In this document: positions 1 to 7,849 of the stretch, piece after piece
How positions within the stretch are numbered: position 1 is the stretch's first letter
Layout of the letters: every line of letters starts with the position of its first letter
From: Kitasatospora setae KM-6054
GTDB lineage: Bacteria > Actinomycetota > Actinomycetes > Streptomycetales > Streptomycetaceae
Reading direction: 5' to 3'
NCBI RefSeq assembly: GCF_000269985.1
Contig: NC_016109.1
Coordinates: 1,302,001-1,366,000 of the forward strand
Length of the DNA: 64,000 nt
The notes under the pieces: generated by a model
What the model saw: the letters and a program-made list of their open reading frames with translations, nothing else
The model's database searches: none
What the model was told of the DNA's origin: nothing
Translations under genes and position numbers: made by a program

Positions 1-100
1 CCGCTGGGGGCGCCGCAACCGGAACCGGCAGCTGCTGCCGACCTCGAACCCGGGCAACTCGGGTGACGCCGGCGGGGTCGACGGCTCCTCGGGGTCCTGA
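1..100 (+). CDS. C-terminal end of an unknown protein (partial)
   Basis: Only the last 32 codons are inside the window, read from base 2 to a TGA at 98-100. The tail is Arg/Asn-rich and then Gly/Ser/Asp-rich (RWGRRNRNRQLLP, later GDAGGVDGSSGS), which looks like a basic membrane-proximal or disordered C-terminus. This frame was chosen because 31 of 32 third positions are G or C; the alternative frame ending at 66 has many A/T third positions. Function cannot be assigned from this fragment. Confidence 0.5.
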   Translation, partial: RWGRRNRNRQLLPTSNPGNSGDAGGVDGSSGS

Positions 101-281
101 GGGCCCTGGCGCTCCGGCGGGCGCGGGCGCAGGTCACGGGCGCGGGCGCCGGTCGCGGGCGCCGGTCGCGGGTGCCGGTCGCGGGTGCCGGGCGCGGGGT
201 CCGGCCGATGGCCGAGGCCGCCGTCGCGGCCCCGCCCAGCACGGGGCGGGGCCGCGACGGCGGCGGCGCGGGTGCGGGCGG

Positions 282-731
282 TCAGCTGAGCCAGGCGGTG
301 TAGCTGTCGGCCGACGTCTTGCCGGACTCGCTGATCCACCCGTGGGCGCGGACCTTGCAGACAGCGGCGCTGGTGACGTTGACGCTGACGGAGCCGGAGC
401 CGCCCGGGTACACGTGCAGGCTGTTCTGCGGGGTCGACAGGACGCCGTTGCAGACCATCTGGAGCTCGACCCAGAACCGGACGTCGGTGCTGCCCGACGA
501 CTGCTTGACCATGTTGCTGCCGGTGGCCTGGTAGTTGAGCATGTCGATACAGACCTGGTCGGCGTAGCCGGCCGCCCCGCCGGTGCCGTAGCGGGGGGCG
601 GAGTCGCAGGTCACGCCGGAACCGCCGGCCGCCGAGGCGGCACCGGCCGAGACCATGGTGCCGCCGGCGGCCAGGGCGGTGGCGGCCACGGCGAGAGCGA
701 GCGGACGGCGCAGAACGCGGAATCGGGACAC
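282..731 (-). CDS. small secreted protein of unknown function
   Basis: Encodes 149 residues. The start is GTG at 729-731, preceded by AGGAGA at normal spacing, which removes an Arg-rich out-of-family extension seen if reading is taken further upstream. The N-terminus is a clear signal peptide (basic RFRVLRR, then an Ala-rich hydrophobic core ending ASA-AGG), so the mature protein of about 110 residues is exported. The mature part has three Cys (TCDSAP, QVCIDML, MVCNGV, plus AVCKVR, four in all), so one or two disulfides are possible. It ends in a polar Ser/Thr-rich segment. No family is recognised; it resembles the many small secreted proteins of streptomycetes. Confidence 0.75.
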   Translation of the reverse strand: MSRFRVLRRPLALAVAATALAAGGTMVSAGAASAAGGSGVTCDSAPRYGTGGAAGYADQVCIDMLNYQATGSNMVKQSSGSTDVRFWVELQMVCNGVLSTPQNSLHVYPGGSGSVSVNVTSAAVCKVRAHGWISESGKTSADSYTAWLS

Positions 732-1078
732 GGTGGATCTTCTCCTGGTCGTCGATGGTGGGTACGCCAAGGGCAGGGAGGCCCGACACGGTGCGCTGCG
801 ATCGTCCGGCCCGGCGCCGAGCGCGGCGCCGATCCGGACGGGGGAGATATTGGCCTGGACCACTGTCCGCCGCAAGGTTCGGCCGACCGCCGGAAGCGAC
901 TGTTGACCTGGAAATTAAGGAGTTTGACGAGGTGTGAGATTCCGGCCCGTCTTGACCGGATAGCGGCCGCAACCGACCCGGTGCTGTGGTACCGGCCCCC
1001 GCCCGTACCGGCGAGCGCGCCGGAAGGGCCCCGACCGGGCCCGGGGCGGCCGGTGCCCAGGTGCGGGCGGCCGGGGGC
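732..1078. other. intergenic gap, promoter region of the small secreted gene
   Basis: No credible gene. The segment at 905-930 is locally AT-rich (GGAAATTAAGGAG) and 846-853 holds GATATTGG, so the promoter of the leftward gene ending at 282 probably lies in 840-930. No confident -35/-10 pair was resolved. Confidence 0.4.
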
Positions 1079-1828
1079 CTACGCCTGGTCGGACAGGCCG
1101 AGCGGGTCCGGGGCGTCGGCGAGCAGTTCCGGGCCGTTGTCGGCGACCCGGTTGACGGTGGTCGGGACGGCCCGGACCCGCAGGTCGCCGTCGGCGGGGC
1201 GTTCCAGCAGGTGGCGGAGGTCGTCCCGGTGGGTGCGGGCGGGGTCGAGCCAGTCGTCCAGGGCGGCGGGCGGGACGAGCAGCGGCATCCGGTCGTGCAC
1301 CCGGCCGGCCCGGTCGGTGGCGTCGGTGGTGAGGATGGTCGCGGTCGCCAGCCAGGCCGCCGGGTGGTCCTCGGGGAGGGTGGCGTCCCGCCAGAACTCG
1401 TACAGCCCGGCCATCAGCATGACGCCGCCGGTGGAGAGGAAGTACGGCTGCTTGTACGCCTTGCGGCCGTCGGCGGCGGGCACCGGGCGCCACTCGTAGT
1501 AGCCGTCGGCGGGGATGACGCAGCGGCGCTTGGCGAACGCCCGGCGGAACGAGGGCTTCTGGTCGACGGTCTCCGAGCGGGCGTTGATCAGCCGGGCCGC
1601 GCCGGACCGGTCCTTCGCCCAGGACGGCACCAATCCCCAGCGCAGCACCCGCAGTTGGCGGCTCACCTCGCCGGTGTCGGCGTCCACCCGGTCGAGCACC
1701 GCGGTGATCGGGGCGGTCGGGGCGACGTTCCAGTTCGGCGCGAGGGCCTCGGTCGGGTCCCAGTCGGTGACGCCGAGCAGCGGGACCAGGTCCGCGGGAG
1801 GGGTGGTGGAGACGAAACGACCGCACAT
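1079..1828 (-). CDS. SRAP/HMCES (YedK-like) abasic-site-binding protein
   Basis: Encodes 249 residues of the SOS-response-associated peptidase family. Family members use Cys2, exposed after Met removal, to form a covalent crosslink with abasic sites in single-stranded DNA, shielding them from cleavage. The start was set at the ATG giving MCGRFVST, because Cys2 must be N-terminal; a further upstream ATG would bury it. Other family signatures are visible: NWNVAPT near residue 32, WGLVPSWAK, INARSET with the conserved Glu, CVIPADGYYEW, and VHDRMPLLV with the conserved His. The C-terminus is complete. It stands alone, reading away from the FhuF-like gene at 2146. Confidence in the family is high because all catalytic motifs are intact. 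Confidence 0.95.
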   Translation of the reverse strand: MCGRFVSTTPPADLVPLLGVTDWDPTEALAPNWNVAPTAPITAVLDRVDADTGEVSRQLRVLRWGLVPSWAKDRSGAARLINARSETVDQKPSFRRAFAKRRCVIPADGYYEWRPVPAADGRKAYKQPYFLSTGGVMLMAGLYEFWRDATLPEDHPAAWLATATILTTDATDRAGRVHDRMPLLVPPAALDDWLDPARTHRDDLRHLLERPADGDLRVRAVPTTVNRVADNGPELLADAPDPLGLSDQA

Positions 1829-1871
1829 GCGTCCCAGCCTGCCACCCCGTCCCGACAACCGCATCCGCCGA

Positions 1872-1901
1872 CACCCGCACCCGCACCCGCACCCGCACCC
1901 G
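1872..1901. repeat. (CACCCG)5 hexanucleotide tandem repeat
   Basis: Five perfect head-to-tail copies of CACCCG lie 43 bp upstream of the SRAP start codon (leftward gene). The array sits in the 5' region of that gene and could vary in copy number. Confidence 0.9.
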
Positions 1902-1934
1902 CCGGCACCCGGCGTTGACGCCCGGCACCGGGGC

Positions 1935-2093
1935 TCATCGGCAGAAGTCGGCGCCGTGCGGCTCGTGGTCGTTGGCCGAGACGCCGAACAGGCCGGTCAG
2001 GCCCTCCCGCCCGAGCGCCCGACCGAGCCCCCGGACGGTCTCCGGCCGGTCGCCGCGGCCGGGCCGCTCGTCGCTCCGGAGCGGGGCGCCGCA
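1935..2093 (-). pseudogene. possible gene remnant (C-terminal fragment without start)
   Basis: Leftward reading from the TAG at 2094-2096 to a TGA at 1935-1937 gives about 52 codons with coding-like third positions, ending GLTGLFGVSANDHEPHGADFCR. No ATG, GTG or TTG start occurs in the open stretch. The ending weakly recalls the C-terminal region of periplasmic branched-chain amino-acid-type binding proteins, but this is only an impression. It may be the decayed tail of a lost gene between the SRAP and FhuF-like genes. Confidence 0.3.
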
Positions 2094-2145
2094 CTACACT
2101 CCGCGGGGTGCCCCTCCCCCGTGCTCCGTACGCCCCGGCCCGCCG

Positions 2146-2820
2146 ATGACGGCCGCCGACCCGCTGGCCGCGCTCGGCCCGTACTTCGCCGTCCGCGCCG
2201 ACCCGGCGCCGCCGCCGGGGTTCCGGCCGCTGGCCGAACTGTACGGGGAGCGGGGGCCGTTGGCGGCGCGGGTGGCCGAGGTGGCGCGGGTGCTGGGGAC
2301 GGGCGAGCCGCGGGTGGCGGCGTCGACGGCGCACCTGGGGCTGGCGGCGCGGCTGTGGTCGGTGGCGCTGGGGGCGGCGGTGGCGACCGGGCGGGTGCCG
2401 GAGCTGGGCCGGGCGTGGTTCGCGCTACCGCCGCAGGGACCGTTCGACCTGTGGGTACCGGCGGGCGGGGTGGCGGCGGACGTCGAGGTGCTGGAACGAC
2501 TCGTGTGGGAGGGGCAGTTGGCGCCGCTGGCGGCGGCGGTGCGGACGCTGACGCCGCTCGCGCCGGGGCTGCTGGCGGGCAACGCGGCCTCCGCGCTGGT
2601 GGGCGCGGCCCGGCAGTTGGGGTCGGTGCCGCACCTGCGGGCGCCGGCGGCCGAGCTGACGCGCGAACTGCTGGCCCGTCCGGCGCTGGCGGGGACGGGC
2701 GCGGTGTCGGCGCCCGGCGGCCCACTGGCGTTCCGCCGGGCGTCGTGCTGCCTGTACTACCGGGTGCCGGCCGGCGGCCTGTGCGGCGACTGCGTGCTCA
2801 CCCGACCACCGGGGCGCTGA
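2146..2820 (+). CDS. FhuF-like (2Fe-2S)-binding protein
   Basis: Encodes 224 residues from the ATG giving MTAADPLAALGPYF. The C-terminus carries SCCLYYRVP followed by GGLCGDCVL, that is Cys-Cys-x10-Cys-x2-Cys, the [2Fe-2S] ligand pattern of the FhuF ferric-siderophore reductase family. The N-terminal three quarters are Ala/Leu-rich helical sequence with FALPPQGPFDLWVP, as in this family. Likely role: cytoplasmic reduction of imported ferric-siderophore, releasing Fe(II). No transporter genes adjoin it, so the partner uptake system must lie elsewhere. A short GC-rich hairpin follows the stop directly. Confidence 0.85.
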   Translation: MTAADPLAALGPYFAVRADPAPPPGFRPLAELYGERGPLAARVAEVARVLGTGEPRVAASTAHLGLAARLWSVALGAAVATGRVPELGRAWFALPPQGPFDLWVPAGGVAADVEVLERLVWEGQLAPLAAAVRTLTPLAPGLLAGNAASALVGAARQLGSVPHLRAPAAELTRELLARPALAGTGAVSAPGGPLAFRRASCCLYYRVPAGGLCGDCVLTRPPGR

Positions 2821-2846
2821 GCGGGCACCGGCCGGCCGGCGCCCGC
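2821..2846 (+). terminator. hairpin terminator after the FhuF-like gene
   Basis: GCGGGC at 2821-2826 pairs with GCCCGC at 2841-2846, with CCGG repeats pairing inside. It follows the stop codon immediately and is trailed by TCTT. Confidence 0.6.
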
Positions 2847-3229
2847 TCTTGAGCACGGCCGGAGCCTCGGCCAAGCGTGCGATCCTGCGAGCAACTCGCC
2901 TTCCACCGGGTGGAGTTCCGCGAGGATGCGGGAATCACCAGGGGCGCTTTCCCGGCGGATTTCATTGGGCATGCCAATTGAATTTGACACCCAGTCAAAT
3001 ACTTTCCACCGGATGAAACCGCCGAGATCGGACACCGCACCCCGCCCGGCCATTTACGCAGACGGTTTGCGTAAATCCCTCGACCGGCCCTCCTTCGGCG
3101 ACAAACCATCGCCTTCGGACCGATTCGACTCCAATCGGTACATGCGCCCCACCATCGGAGCTGATAGGCCATCACCAGCCAAACCATCACCACCTGAATA
3201 ACCTTCAAATCCCGAACTCATCTACTTCA
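2847..3229. other. AT-rich intergenic region upstream of the LamG/RHS locus
   Basis: This is the least GC-rich stretch of the left half, with runs such as TTGGGCATGCCAATTGAATTTG. Open frames here have no ribosome-binding site and no recognisable protein. It marks the left flank of the toxin locus and may be transferred DNA or a long regulatory region. Confidence 0.5.
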
Positions 3230-3258
3230 TTGACACTTCATTGGGAAATCCATGATGA
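3230..3258 (+). promoter_or_regulatory. candidate promoter of the LamG-RHS operon
   Basis: A perfect TTGACA (3230-3235) is followed, after an 18-bp spacer, by GATGAT (3254-3259 region) as a weak -10. It lies about 45 bp before the GTG start at 3302. The -10 match is poor, so the call is tentative. Confidence 0.35.
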
Positions 3259-3301
3259 TCCGAGCCGCATCTGATGATTGTCAGTCCCGCGGGAGTGTGA
3301 C

Positions 3302-6300
3302 GTGCGAGAAAGATCCGTGCGGAGAGGATGGGGACGCGGGCTGACCGCGTTCCTGCTCTCCGCTGGTATGACGGCGGGGGCGTTCGGCGCTCCGGGGGCG
3401 GCGGCGTCCGGCGGTGACGGGCAGGAGCCGGTGGCCCCTCCCGTGGTGTCGGCACCCCCGACCGAGAGCGCGGAGTCGCTGGCGGTCGCCGAGGCGCAGC
3501 GGACCGGCAGGCCGGTGGAGGTCGCGGTGCTGCGCAGTGAGAACTCCGACGTGGTGGCCCAGCCCGACGGCCGGCTGCTGTCGACGACTTACGTGCGGCC
3601 CCAGCGGGTGCGCAAGGCCGGCGGCTGGGTGGACCTGGACCCGACGCTGGCGGTGCTGCCGAGCGGTGCGGTGGCGCCGAAGGCGACGACGGCCGACCTG
3701 GAGTTCTCGGGCGGCGGCAGCCAACCGCTGGTGCGGATGACCCGGGCCGGGAGGGAATTGCGGCTGGCCTGGCCGAAGGCGCTGCCGACGCCCGTGGTGG
3801 ACGGCGCGACCGCGGAGTACCGCTCGGTGCTGCCCGGGGTCGACCTGCGGCTGACCGCGTCCCCGACGGGGTTCAGCCAGGTCCTGGTGGTGCACACCCC
3901 GGCGGCCGCGAAGAACCCCGAGCTGGACGCGCTCCGCCTCGGTCTGCGGGCCGACGGCCTGACGGTGCGCCAGGAGGCCGACGGTTCGCTGAAGGCGGTG
4001 GACGCGGCCGGTAGCGGCACCGTCTTCGAGACCCCCGTGCCCGTCATGTGGGACTCGGCGGCACTTCCCGCCCCGACCGCCCCGACTGCCCCGACTGCCC
4101 CGACTGCCCCGTCGACTGCCGGCCAGGACGCGAAGTCCCCGTCCGACAAGGGCCGTACGGGGAAGGACGCCGCCGAGCAGGGCACCTCCGAGAAGGACGC
4201 CCTCGAGAAGAGTGCCGCCAGGAAGGACGCGCCCGGCGAGGGCGCGAAGATGACCCGGCTGAAGGTGGGCCTGCCGAAGGACGGCATGGTCCTCGCTCCG
4301 GACCGGGCGATGCTGGACGACCCGGCCACGGTCTACCCGGTGATGATCGACCCGGCCTGGAACACCCCGGTGGCGACGGACTGGGCCGGCGTCTCGCGCA
4401 CGTACCCGAACCAGACCTACTGGCACTTCACCTACGACACGTACGTGCACGACTGGGGTGTCGGCTACTGCGGCGACACCTCGCGCTGCGCGCCGCTGGA
4501 CGTGAAGCGGGCGTTCTTCCAGGTCCCGAGCGACGGGTTCGTCGGGAAGCAGATCCTGAAGGCCACCTTCGGCACGTACGAGAGCCACTCGTACTCGTGC
4601 TCGGCGCGCCCGGTGGAGCTGTGGAACACCAACTACATCAACTCCGGCCTGACCTGGAACAAGCAGAACGCGGCCGGGTTCTGGAGCCGCAAGGTGCAGA
4701 CCATCAACGCGGCGAAGGGCTACACCGGCTGCGGCGGCGGCTGGCTGGAGTGGGGCGGTGATGCCGATCCGGGGCTGAAGGCCCTGGTCCAGGACGCGGC
4801 GAACTGGGGCTGGCCGACCGTCACCCTCGGTCTGAAGGCGGAGAACGAGTCGGACGCGTACGGCTGGAAGCGCTTCACCGACGACGCCTACCTGCAGGTC
4901 TACTACAACGCGCGCCCGAACCAGATCTCCACCGCCGACATGGCGATATCGCCGGGTTCGGCGTGCCAGCCCCAGGCCACGAGCGTCAAGGTCAACAAGG
5001 TCCCGGAGGCCACCGTCAAGCGGGCCACCGACCCGGACGGCGAGGCGATCGGCGTCCAGTTCGCCCTGAACTGGGACGACGGCACGGGCTTCACCCGCCG
5101 CTGGTGGTCCACCGGGGCGGAGGCGACGCCGCCGTCGTCCGCGGACTTCAAGGCGTCCGGTTCGCTGTTCAGTTGGCCGCTGCCGACCACCCTGAACCTG
5201 CCGCAGAACTCCCAGATCAGCTGGGAGGCCCGGGTCTGGGACGGCTACGCCTGGAGCCCGTGGTCCTCCGAAGGGGGCGCGACGGCCTGCTACTTCAGCG
5301 TCGACAGCACCGCGCCGCCCGGCCCGGACATCAGCTCGCCGATCTTCCCGGGCTCCACCAGCTCCGGCGCGTCCCTGCCCTGGAGCGACGGCGTGGGCCG
5401 GACCGGCGGCTTCACCGTGAAGTCGTCCTCCACCGACGTGGTCAGGTACGAGTGGGGCCTGGACACCTCCCCGTCCCCCGGCAACAAGGTGACCACCAGC
5501 GGCGGCGCGGCGCAGACCATCACGGTCCAGCCCCAGACGCCGGGACTGCACACGCTCTCGGTGCGGGCCGTCGACGGCGCCGGCAACGTCTCGGTGCCCA
5601 CGACGTACTACTTCAACGTGCTCAGCGGGCAGCCGCAGCGCTCCGGCTGGGCCATGGCGGAGAGTTCCGGAACCACACTGGCCGGCACCGGCGGCAGCTA
5701 CACGCTGACCTCCTCGTCGGGTGTGACCGTCGGCGCGGCCGGGCACACCGGTGAGGCGATCAGCATGGACGGCACGACCTCCGTGGGCGGCTCGCCCAAC
5801 GGCTACGCCGAGACCCGCGGCACGGTGCTCGACACCACCAGGGGCTTCACCGTCTCGGCCTGGGTCAACCTCACCGAGGGCACCCGCAACCGGACCGCGG
5901 TCAGCCAGATCGGCACCCACATGAGCCGCTTCGCCCTGGGCATGATGAACGACCAGTGGCGGATGTGGACCACCGACAAGGACGCCGAGGGCTTCGCCTT
6001 CCAACTGGCCTCCTCCACCGCACCGGTGGTGTACGGGCAGTGGACCCACCTGACCGGCGTGTACGACCCCGCCGCCCAGACGTACACCCTGTACGTCAAC
6101 GGCGTGGCCGGCACCCCGGTCGCCTCCGCCGCCGCCTGGCAGTCCAGCGGCCCGCTGGAGATCGGCCGCTCCAAGTACCGCGGCGCGATGACCGACCCGT
6201 GGAAGGGCTCGGTCGACGACGTCAAGGTCTGGGACCGCGCGCTGGGCGCCGCCGACGTCGCCCGGGTCGCCACCGACCAGCCGGTCACCACCGGCCGGGG

Positions 6301-7741
6301 CGCCAAGGCGGCCTGGAGCTTCGACGGGACCGCCGCCAATCCGGTCGGCGCGGGCGAGGCCGACGCCCTGACGCTCTCCGGCGGCGCGCTGCCCGGCCAG
6401 ACCGGTCCGGTCGGCAAGGCGGTGCACTTCGACGGTGTGGACGACTACGCCCGGGGCACCCGTCCGCAGGTCGACGGCAGCCGGGACTTCTCCGTCTCGG
6501 CCTGGGTCAGGCTGTCCAAGCCGGCCGCGGGCGACACCGCCGCCAAGGTCGCGGTCAGCCAGACCGGCCAGTACGCCGGCGAGTTCACGCTGTACTACTC
6601 CACCGCCTGGAACCAGTGGGTCTTCGGCCGCTACAAGGAGGACAGCCTCACCAGCACCCTGGTGAGCGCCCGGCAGCCCGACTGCGCGCCCGGCACCGTG
6701 ACCAACGGCGTGCCGTGCTTCGCCGGCGCGACCGACGAGTGGGTGCACCTGATCGGGGTCAGCGACAGCGTCGCGAAGAAGACCCGGCTCTACGTCAACG
6801 GCTATCCGGTCGGCGAGTCCGACTACACCCAGACCGCGCCCTGGGCCGCCCCCGGCCCGGTCCAGCTCGGCGCGGGCAGCCGCTCGAACCAGAACCTGGA
6901 GTACTTCAAGGGCGACATCGGCGAAGTACGGCTCTACGACCGGGTGGTGACCTCGGCCGAGGCCGCCGCGATGGTCCAGCAGAATCCGCAGCTGATCGGC
7001 CGCTGGAAGCTCGACAGCGCCACCGGCACCCCCGCCACCGCTCCCGAGGACCTGCTGCCCGGCGCGGGCGCGACCCTCGGCGGCGACGCCGCGATCCACT
7101 CCGGCGGCGGGATCCTGACCCCCGGCGGCACCCTGGCCCTCGACGGGAGCGGTGACTACGCGGCCACCGGCACCCTGCCGCTGCACACCAACCAGAGCTT
7201 CACGCTCGCCGGCTGGGTGAACACCGCCGGCGTCCCCGACCGGGACATGACCGTCCTGTCGGTCGCCGGAACGAACAACAGCGCGGTGGTGCTGCGCTGG
7301 CACTCCAAGGGCCTGAACGCCGACTACGAGCCGTACGGCGAATGGCAGGCCGAGGTCCGCGACGGGGACGGCAGCGGTGCCGTCCGCACCACCGCCACCC
7401 ACAGCCGGGGCAGCCAGCGCGGCGGCTGGATCCACCTCGCGGTGACCTACGACGCGTTCACCGACCGGCTGGTGCTGTACGTCAACGGCGTCCCGCAGAA
7501 CCAGACCTGCGCCGGCACCCCGACGGACTGCGTCCCGTACGCCTCCGACATCGGTGCCCCGCAGCCCTACGAGGGCGGTGGCGCGCTGCAGTTCGGCCGC
7601 TCGCGGCAGGGCGGCGGCTGGGCGGAGGACCTGTCCGGCGAGCTGGACGACGTCTGGGCCTTCCAGAACGCCCTGACGGTGACGCAGGTCCTGAAGCTCG
7701 CCGCCGGCGGGAACGCGCTGGACAGCCGTACCGGCATCTGA
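3302..7741 (+). CDS. secreted protein with three LamG-like domains, partner of the RHS toxin
   Basis: Encodes 1479 residues. Start GTG at 3302 is preceded by GGGAG at 6-7 nt. Residues 1-40 form a signal peptide (RRGWGRGLTAFLLSAGM, then Ala-rich). About residues 255-316 are low-complexity APT repeats followed by a Lys/Asp/Glu-rich linker. About 350-545 resembles a DNRLRE-type beta domain (WNTPVATDW, GLTWNKQNA, YLQVYYNARP). Three LamG/concanavalin-like jellyrolls follow at roughly 780-1000, 1010-1235 and 1240-1470, each with an FTVSAWV-type strand and a LYVNGV strand. Such proteins commonly sit just upstream of RHS polymorphic toxins in streptomycetes. Inferred role: cell-surface or glycan binding, or assisting display of the RHS protein. 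No enzymatic motif was seen. Confidence 0.85.
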   Translation: MRERSVRRGWGRGLTAFLLSAGMTAGAFGAPGAAASGGDGQEPVAPPVVSAPPTESAESLAVAEAQRTGRPVEVAVLRSENSDVVAQPDGRLLSTTYVRPQRVRKAGGWVDLDPTLAVLPSGAVAPKATTADLEFSGGGSQPLVRMTRAGRELRLAWPKALPTPVVDGATAEYRSVLPGVDLRLTASPTGFSQVLVVHTPAAAKNPELDALRLGLRADGLTVRQEADGSLKAVDAAGSGTVFETPVPVMWDSAALPAPTAPTAPTAPTAPSTAGQDAKSPSDKGRTGKDAAEQGTSEKDALEKSAARKDAPGEGAKMTRLKVGLPKDGMVLAPDRAMLDDPATVYPVMIDPAWNTPVATDWAGVSRTYPNQTYWHFTYDTYVHDWGVGYCGDTSRCAPLDVKRAFFQVPSDGFVGKQILKATFGTYESHSYSCSARPVELWNTNYINSGLTWNKQNAAGFWSRKVQTINAAKGYTGCGGGWLEWGGDADPGLKALVQDAANWGWPTVTLGLKAENESDAYGWKRFTDDAYLQVYYNARPNQISTADMAISPGSACQPQATSVKVNKVPEATVKRATDPDGEAIGVQFALNWDDGTGFTRRWWSTGAEATPPSSADFKASGSLFSWPLPTTLNLPQNSQISWEARVWDGYAWSPWSSEGGATACYFSVDSTAPPGPDISSPIFPGSTSSGASLPWSDGVGRTGGFTVKSSSTDVVRYEWGLDTSPSPGNKVTTSGGAAQTITVQPQTPGLHTLSVRAVDGAGNVSVPTTYYFNVLSGQPQRSGWAMAESSGTTLAGTGGSYTLTSSSGVTVGAAGHTGEAISMDGTTSVGGSPNGYAETRGTVLDTTRGFTVSAWVNLTEGTRNRTAVSQIGTHMSRFALGMMNDQWRMWTTDKDAEGFAFQLASSTAPVVYGQWTHLTGVYDPAAQTYTLYVNGVAGTPVASAAAWQSSGPLEIGRSKYRGAMTDPWKGSVDDVKVWDRALGAADVARVATDQPVTTGRGAKAAWSFDGTAANPVGAGEADALTLSGGALPGQTGPVGKAVHFDGVDDYARGTRPQVDGSRDFSVSAWVRLSKPAAGDTAAKVAVSQTGQYAGEFTLYYSTAWNQWVFGRYKEDSLTSTLVSARQPDCAPGTVTNGVPCFAGATDEWVHLIGVSDSVAKKTRLYVNGYPVGESDYTQTAPWAAPGPVQLGAGSRSNQNLEYFKGDIGEVRLYDRVVTSAEAAAMVQQNPQLIGRWKLDSATGTPATAPEDLLPGAGATLGGDAAIHSGGGILTPGGTLALDGSGDYAATGTLPLHTNQSFTLAGWVNTAGVPDRDMTVLSVAGTNNSAVVLRWHSKGLNADYEPYGEWQAEVRDGDGSGAVRTTATHSRGSQRGGWIHLAVTYDAFTDRLVLYVNGVPQNQTCAGTPTDCVPYASDIGAPQPYEGGGALQFGRSRQGGGWAEDLSGELDDVWAFQNALTVTQVLKLAAGGNALDSRTGI

Positions 7742-7755
7742 CACCCCATCGATCA

Positions 7756-7793
7756 CCGCGGGCCGGACGGGCGAACCCCCGTCCGGCCCGCGG
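7756..7793 (+). terminator. 16-bp perfect hairpin between the LamG and RHS genes
   Basis: CCGCGGGCCGGACGGG at 7756-7771 pairs perfectly with CCCGTCCGGCCCGCGG at 7778-7793 across a 6-nt loop, 15 nt after the LamG stop. It could be a terminator or attenuator reducing transcription into the RHS gene, or an mRNA-stabilising stem. Confidence 0.8.
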
Positions 7794-7803
7794 TCCCCAC
7801 GCT

Positions 7804-7826
7804 CCCGCCCGGACCGTCCGGGCGGG
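7804..7826 (+). repeat. second inverted repeat before the RHS gene
   Basis: CCCGCCCGGAC at 7804-7814 and GTCCGGGCGGG at 7816-7826 form an almost loop-less palindrome 24 bp before the RHS start. Together with the hairpin at 7756 it fills most of the 108-bp gap, so translation or transcription of the toxin gene may be structurally controlled. Confidence 0.6.
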
Positions 7827-7849
7827 CTGGTCCGACGAGGAACCCACAC

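Noticed and set aside
63..1499. Rightward frame of about 480 residues over the first 1.5 kb
   Set aside because: Arg/Gly/Pro-rich with no domain, overlapping both the secreted protein and the SRAP gene on the other strand.
2926..3201. Rightward 91-codon frame in the AT-rich gap before the LamG gene
   Set aside because: No ribosome-binding site, no family, GC3 not coding-like.
3281..7849. Long leftward frame opposite the LamG gene
   Set aside because: Arg/Gly/Val-rich shadow with no motifs; the forward frame has signal peptide and LamG domains.
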